A stretch of 43,187 bases of DNA from Lachnospiraceae bacterium (GTDB lineage: Bacteria; Bacillota; Clostridia; Lachnospirales; Lachnospiraceae). Under the pieces are notes generated by a model. It was not told the DNA's origin. It was given only the letters and a program-made list of their open reading frames with translations, and did no database searches. A program made the translations under genes and the position numbers. Where the stretch lies: positions 1 through 43,187 of the forward strand of contig CAJTIR010000032.1 in the NCBI GenBank assembly GCA_910576385.1, in the 5' to 3' direction. The number at the start of each line of letters is the position of its first letter. The stretch's first letter is position 1. Below, in pieces: positions 40,368 through 43,187 of the stretch.

Positions 40368-41762
40368 CTAGTCCGTCCCGTCGCCTTTCGCTTCGCACGT
40401 CGCCGTTCCGTCCTGCCTTGCGTATGCCAGTGAGCCGATTGTCTGTAAGAAATCATGCCCTTTAGGGACAAGGGGAGTGTAAAACTCACTGATTACACTT
40501 GTTCCTACATCACAGTAGCCACGTCCTTTGATACGCTTTTGGAAAAACTGCTTTTTCACATCTGAACCAAAGAGCATACCGTACCCAAGTTCACTGATAC
40601 GACCAAGCCCCACACGGAAGTTGAAATTGTCCCTTATCCCGTCTGAAAAATATTTTGCGTCTGGTCTTTGACAAGCGACAATCAAAAAGTAGCCTGCTTG
40701 TCGTCCCAACATCACGATTTTCTTTAGCTGGCTAAGTAGGCTCATGCTTTCCTTTGTTGCCAGCATTTCAAAAAACGCCACATATTCATCAAAGATAAGG
40801 AAGCAGGGCGGTAGTCCTAAGTAGGCGTAGTTTTCGCCCGTCTTGTACTTCGGGTGCTGTTTCATTTCTTCGCTTCGTGCCACCATGCCGTCATAAAAAG
40901 CATTGACGCAATCAATCATTTCTTCTTTGGTGTGATACACATTCGGCATAACCGTTCCCAAGTCGGCAAGGTCAGCGTTCTTCGGGTCTAAGATGTAAAG
41001 CTCGGCGTTGGTCTGCAACAGAGCTTCAATGAGTGTCAGCAGAAAATACGTCTTACCGCCACCAGTCCCACCAGCTATCAGAGCGTGAGGGAGTGCGTCA
41101 TATTCCCAGACAAGATTTTTCATCAGTCTAAGACAGCCGTTTTCTGCCTTGACTTCCTCAATGGAAATGCGGTTCGCTATCATATCGTAAAGCATGGTGT
41201 ATTCAATATATCCGTCATGCAAGGTCTTGTCGGTCAGCTCGCAGTACAAACCGCTTTCCAGCTTATCCTCTAACCGCAAGAGCTGGTCTTGATACTTTCC
41301 TAGTGTGATTTCACAGCGGATATGAAGCAGTCCCGTATTCATCTGATAATAGATTTTCGGAAACCAGACGATTTTTTCCCTTGATCTGCCTTGCAGGTCA
41401 GTGAAAAACCCGCTGTCCTTGACGGTATCGGCTTCATACCACTTATTTTCCAGTATCATTCGTGCCAGCTTTTGACGGTGCAATAACTGTTTGAAACGGT
41501 CATAGCAGAAGCGGTAATACAGAAAAGCGACCAATGCACAAACACCAGTCGCTATCAGTATGGTTATGAAGTTGTAGGTAGAAAGCGTCAGCCCGTTATC
41601 CAATAGGCTGAACTGTTCCCAATCGGCACGCACGAGCTGTTTTATATTCAGTAGCAGGATAACTGCTACGAACAAAAGCAGAAGCGTACTCAATGAAAAA
41701 CGATAAACAAGGGTCTTGTCGCTGGCTCTGATACGCTTTCCCTTATATTTCAGTAGGTTCAT
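40368..41762 (-). CDS. FtsK/SpoIIIE-type coupling ATPase (Tn916 Orf21, TcpA/ConQ type)
   Basis: A 464-aa protein, as expected for Orf21. Two N-terminal membrane helices (LSTLLLLFVAVILLLNI and ILIATGVCALVAFLYYRF) and an FtsK-like motor with Walker A IAGGTGGGKTYFLL (near 230-240) and Walker B-like PPCFLIFDEYVAF. It links the MobT-oriT complex to the secretion channel and pumps DNA. AAAGGAG precedes the ATG. It is the first gene after the DUF3795 cassette when read from the element's left end. Confidence 0.95.
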   Translation of the reverse strand: MNLLKYKGKRIRASDKTLVYRFSLSTLLLLFVAVILLLNIKQLVRADWEQFSLLDNGLTLSTYNFITILIATGVCALVAFLYYRFCYDRFKQLLHRQKLARMILENKWYEADTVKDSGFFTDLQGRSREKIVWFPKIYYQMNTGLLHIRCEITLGKYQDQLLRLEDKLESGLYCELTDKTLHDGYIEYTMLYDMIANRISIEEVKAENGCLRLMKNLVWEYDALPHALIAGGTGGGKTYFLLTLIEALLQTNAELYILDPKNADLADLGTVMPNVYHTKEEMIDCVNAFYDGMVARSEEMKQHPKYKTGENYAYLGLPPCFLIFDEYVAFFEMLATKESMSLLSQLKKIVMLGRQAGYFLIVACQRPDAKYFSDGIRDNFNFRVGLGRISELGYGMLFGSDVKKQFFQKRIKGRGYCDVGTSVISEFYTPLVPKGHDFLQTIGSLAYARQDGTATCEAKGDGTD

Positions 41763-41787
41763 AAATGCTCCTTTCTTTGCATGGAAA

Positions 41788-41817
41788 AAGCGGTCAATCG
41801 TTAAAGACTAACCGCAA
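41788..41817 (-). terminator. Hairpin after the DUF3795 cassette gene
   Basis: GCGGT (41790-41794) pairs with ACCGC (41811-41815); the loop shares GTCAATC and AGACTAAC with the hairpin at 36781-36810, marking both as ends of related cassettes. Confidence 0.65.
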
Positions 41818-41832
41818 TTATATGAAGTATGA

Positions 41833-42246
41833 TTATTCCATTTTTTCTTGACATTCGCTACACTCTCTATCATGGATTGAAATGATACCGCCACATTTAG
41901 AACAAGTGTATTTTTCTTTCTGTTTTTCCATAAAGATTTCTAAACCATGCTGTCGTACAGTATTGCTGTTTTCCATAAGGCTTGCTTGATACCTTTTGTT
42001 ATAACTTTTTTCAAGATTTTTAATCAATTTACAAGGATAATCGGAACATTCAAAACAGTAAGATAGTCCCTTATCTTTGATACAGTCCTTTATTTTACAT
42101 TTACGGCAATGCTCAGGTTTTCCTTTATCGCTATTCAAACAACCTGCACATGGTTTTTTATGGTAGCAATGCTTGTAGCAGACAAGACAATTCATTCCAC
42201 AAGGAGCAAACATAGAAGTATCAATATTTTCTTTTGGCATTTTCAT
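41833..42246 (-). CDS. DUF3795 cysteine-rich protein (cassette gene)
   Basis: A 137-aa protein with 17 cysteines, arranged as in DUF3795: APCGMNCLVCYKHCYHKKPC, AGCLNSDKGKPEHCRKCKIK, GLSYCFECSDYPCKLI, and a C-terminal zinc-ribbon-like end (YTCSKCGGIISIHDRECSEC). It should bind zinc or an iron-sulphur cluster. The role of the family is not established. AAAGGAG nine bases before the ATG at 42246 sets the start. It is a one-gene unit with its own promoter, inserted between the DUF961 genes and the coupling-protein gene where Tn916 has no gene. Confidence 0.85.
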   Translation of the reverse strand: MKMPKENIDTSMFAPCGMNCLVCYKHCYHKKPCAGCLNSDKGKPEHCRKCKIKDCIKDKGLSYCFECSDYPCKLIKNLEKSYNKRYQASLMENSNTVRQHGLEIFMEKQKEKYTCSKCGGIISIHDRECSECQEKME

Positions 42247-42276
42247 AATGAGCTACTCCTTTCTTTTTATATCTAC

Positions 42277-42305
42277 ATTATATCAACTCCATATATCCGC
42301 TACAA
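42277..42305 (-). promoter_or_regulatory. Promoter of the DUF3795 cassette
   Basis: On the minus strand: TTGTAG (42305-42300), 17-bp spacer, TATAAT (42282-42277). The -10 context (GATATAATGT) equals that in the AraC and Cys-rich cassettes, although the surrounding DNA is more diverged. Confidence 0.7.
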
Positions 42306-42325
42306 TGAAAATCTAATTCATTAAC

Positions 42326-42712
42326 TTATTTCTTCGGCTGTCCCTGCGGATTGTTGTTCTGTGGATTTCCTGCTGGCTGGTTGCCTTTGTTCTTCAAGAT
42401 AATATCGTCAGCCTTGATATACCAGTCCACATCAGCCCCTCTAAAGTTGGCGTTTGCTACTGTATCGGCTACGGGATTGATAAGCTCCACTTCGGCATTG
42501 TAGGGATAGTCCTTGACCGCCACATCAGCATGAATAGACACTTGTATCATACGTTCCTGCACACTGCATTTAAGGTCATAGGTTCTGCGTTTGATTTCTT
42601 CGCTTGTCGTCCCGTCCTCATTTTCCATACGAACTTCATGTCTAAGGGCAGAGAACTTCAACATGCCGAATGTCTTTTCTTTGTCTAATACAATTCCATT
42701 TGCTAATCTCAT
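42326..42712 (-). CDS. DUF961 protein (Tn916 Orf22 position)
   Basis: 128 aa from ATG 42712, with AGGGGG before it; upstream in-frame extension overlaps the neighbour and is not family-like. It starts MRLANGIVLDKEKTFGMLKF and has the beta-rich DUF961 core (RRTYDLKCSVQERMIQVSIH, YPYNAEVELINPVADTVANA) and a low-complexity N, P, Q-rich tail (NQPAGNPQNNNPQGQPKK). The family is related to helicase-processivity/HelP proteins of Tn916-like ICEs, which aid replication of the excised element. Confidence 0.88.
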   Translation of the reverse strand: MRLANGIVLDKEKTFGMLKFSALRHEVRMENEDGTTSEEIKRRTYDLKCSVQERMIQVSIHADVAVKDYPYNAEVELINPVADTVANANFRGADVDWYIKADDIILKNKGNQPAGNPQNNNPQGQPKK

Positions 42713-42725
42713 AATGAATACCCCC

Positions 42726-43049
42726 TTATTTACTTTCCACTGGCAACATATCATCAGCCAGTAAGATATAGTTTGTAAAGCCACGCCCACGGATATTGTA
42801 GCCCTCTGCGGTAATGCGTGGGTTAATGAGCTTGATTTTCTGCTCTGGCTTAAAGTGCTTTTCGCCAGCTTTGGCAGGAATGGTTACGATAATATCATCA
42901 GCTCTTTGTACGTCGGAATACAAGTTGTAGCTTCTTGATACGGGTGTATAGCGTCCGTTCATGCGTTGCTGTTCCACCTTGCTTTCGCCTGCAAATTCCA
43001 AATTGCCGAATGTCTTTTCCATGTTCGGCACAACATATTTTAATTCCAT
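42726..43049 (-). CDS. DUF961 protein (Tn916 Orf23 position)
   Basis: 107 aa from ATG 43049 (MELKYVVPNMEKTFGNLEFA), the family start; the frame is open upstream but without a ribosome site or family match. The core DUF961 motifs follow: YTPVSRSYNLYSDVQRADDI, KPEQKIKLINPRITAEGYNI, RGFTNYILLADDMLP. It is a paralogue of the next gene. The pair normally forms the start of the transfer operon. Confidence 0.88.
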   Translation of the reverse strand: MELKYVVPNMEKTFGNLEFAGESKVEQQRMNGRYTPVSRSYNLYSDVQRADDIIVTIPAKAGEKHFKPEQKIKLINPRITAEGYNIRGRGFTNYILLADDMLPVESK

Positions 43050-43187
43050 AGTTATATCCATTCCTTTCGCTTCGCTCAGGCACAAAACGTTATGAAAATG
43101 GTTGCCCAAGCTTATTTTTTCTTTATAATTCTTCTTATAGGGAACTCGGTATACTACAAATCACGGGGAGGTGAGTGGGCTGTCCGG
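43050..43187. other. Right window edge, upstream of the transfer operon
   Basis: About 140 non-coding bases with a minus-strand AAGGA ribosome site near 43060. The remaining end of the element (orf24 side and attachment site) should lie beyond the edge. Confidence 0.5.

Larger units (their letters stand above)
16539..43187 (-). mobile_element. Tn916-family integrative conjugative element (right part outside window)
   Basis: The gene order from the right edge (DUF961 pair, FtsK-like Orf21, oriT, MobT Orf20, Orf19-like, ArdA, Orf17, VirB4 Orf16, Orf15, Orf14, Orf13, cargo, Orf9, Orf7, Orf8, Xis, Int) is that of Tn916, inverted relative to the window. The integrase is nearest to the Tn1549/Tn916 type. 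The usual tet(M) cargo is replaced by a protease/MerR pair, a two-component/ABC module and small genes. Additional cassettes sit inside the transfer module. The Int-side end lies near 16540; the other end is not in the window, so at least 26.6 kb belongs to it. Confidence 0.92.

Overview
The window looks like a low-GC Gram-positive chromosome, most likely a gut Clostridia (Lachnospiraceae-type) genome. This is inferred from AT-rich codon use, strong GGAGG ribosome sites, TnpV remnants, Spo0A-C-like small proteins and a Tn916/Tn1549-type conjugative element. The left edge is the 3' end of a 23S rRNA gene, followed after about 45 bp by an intact tRNA-Asn with no 5S gene between them.

Region 1 (625-2680) is a roughly 1.9-kb mini-island. 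The last 63 bp of the tRNA-Asn region (637-699) recur exactly at 2579-2641, as expected for attL/attR of a tRNA-targeting integration. Between them are an endonuclease/exonuclease/phosphatase (EEP) protein and an unrecognised 176-aa partner, but no integrase. An IS200-type element (about 2930-3585) follows and cuts the 3' end of a three-gene minus-strand operon: a JAMM-like protein with a C-terminal EF-hand-like loop, a 52-aa protein and a membrane-linked protein.

Region 2 (5.1-16.5 kb) is a scrapyard. It has two TnpV fragments, an XRE/GntR pair (GntR frameshifted), an intact ArsR-like/ABC transporter module, an Rpn-type nuclease gene split by an amber codon, a multiply frameshifted unknown gene, an intact unknown 352-aa gene, a decayed DDE transposase, and a blaI/blaR1-like pair. 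The blaI-like gene is frameshifted and the blaR1-like gene is cut after about 38 codons.

Region 3 (about 16.54 kb to the right edge, truncated there) is a Tn916-family integrative conjugative element, inserted at or next to that blaR1-like gene. Nearly all its genes are on the minus strand. Read from the right edge the order is: two DUF961 proteins, FtsK-like coupling protein (Orf21), oriT region, MobT relaxase (Orf20), DUF3789, TcpD-like (Orf19 position), ArdA-like proteins (Orf18), TcpE (Orf17), VirB4 (Orf16), VirB6-like (Orf15), NlpC/P60 hydrolase (Orf14) and TcpC (Orf13). After these come cargo, regulators (Orf9, Orf7, Orf8), Xis and Int. The usual tet(M) position holds a DUF2268 protease/TipA-like MerR pair, a two-component system with a MacB-type ABC exporter, an alpha/beta hydrolase and small Spo0A-C-like proteins.

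The most distinctive architecture is inside the transfer module. Three one-gene cassettes (DUF3795; AraC/GyrI-like; Cys-rich 145 aa) have near-identical promoters (TTGCTT or TTGTAG, 17-bp spacer, TATAAT), and two of them also share a roughly 100-bp upstream repeat. A duplicated 3' fragment of orf13 beyond the protease/MerR pair is a second sign that cargo was gained by recombination.
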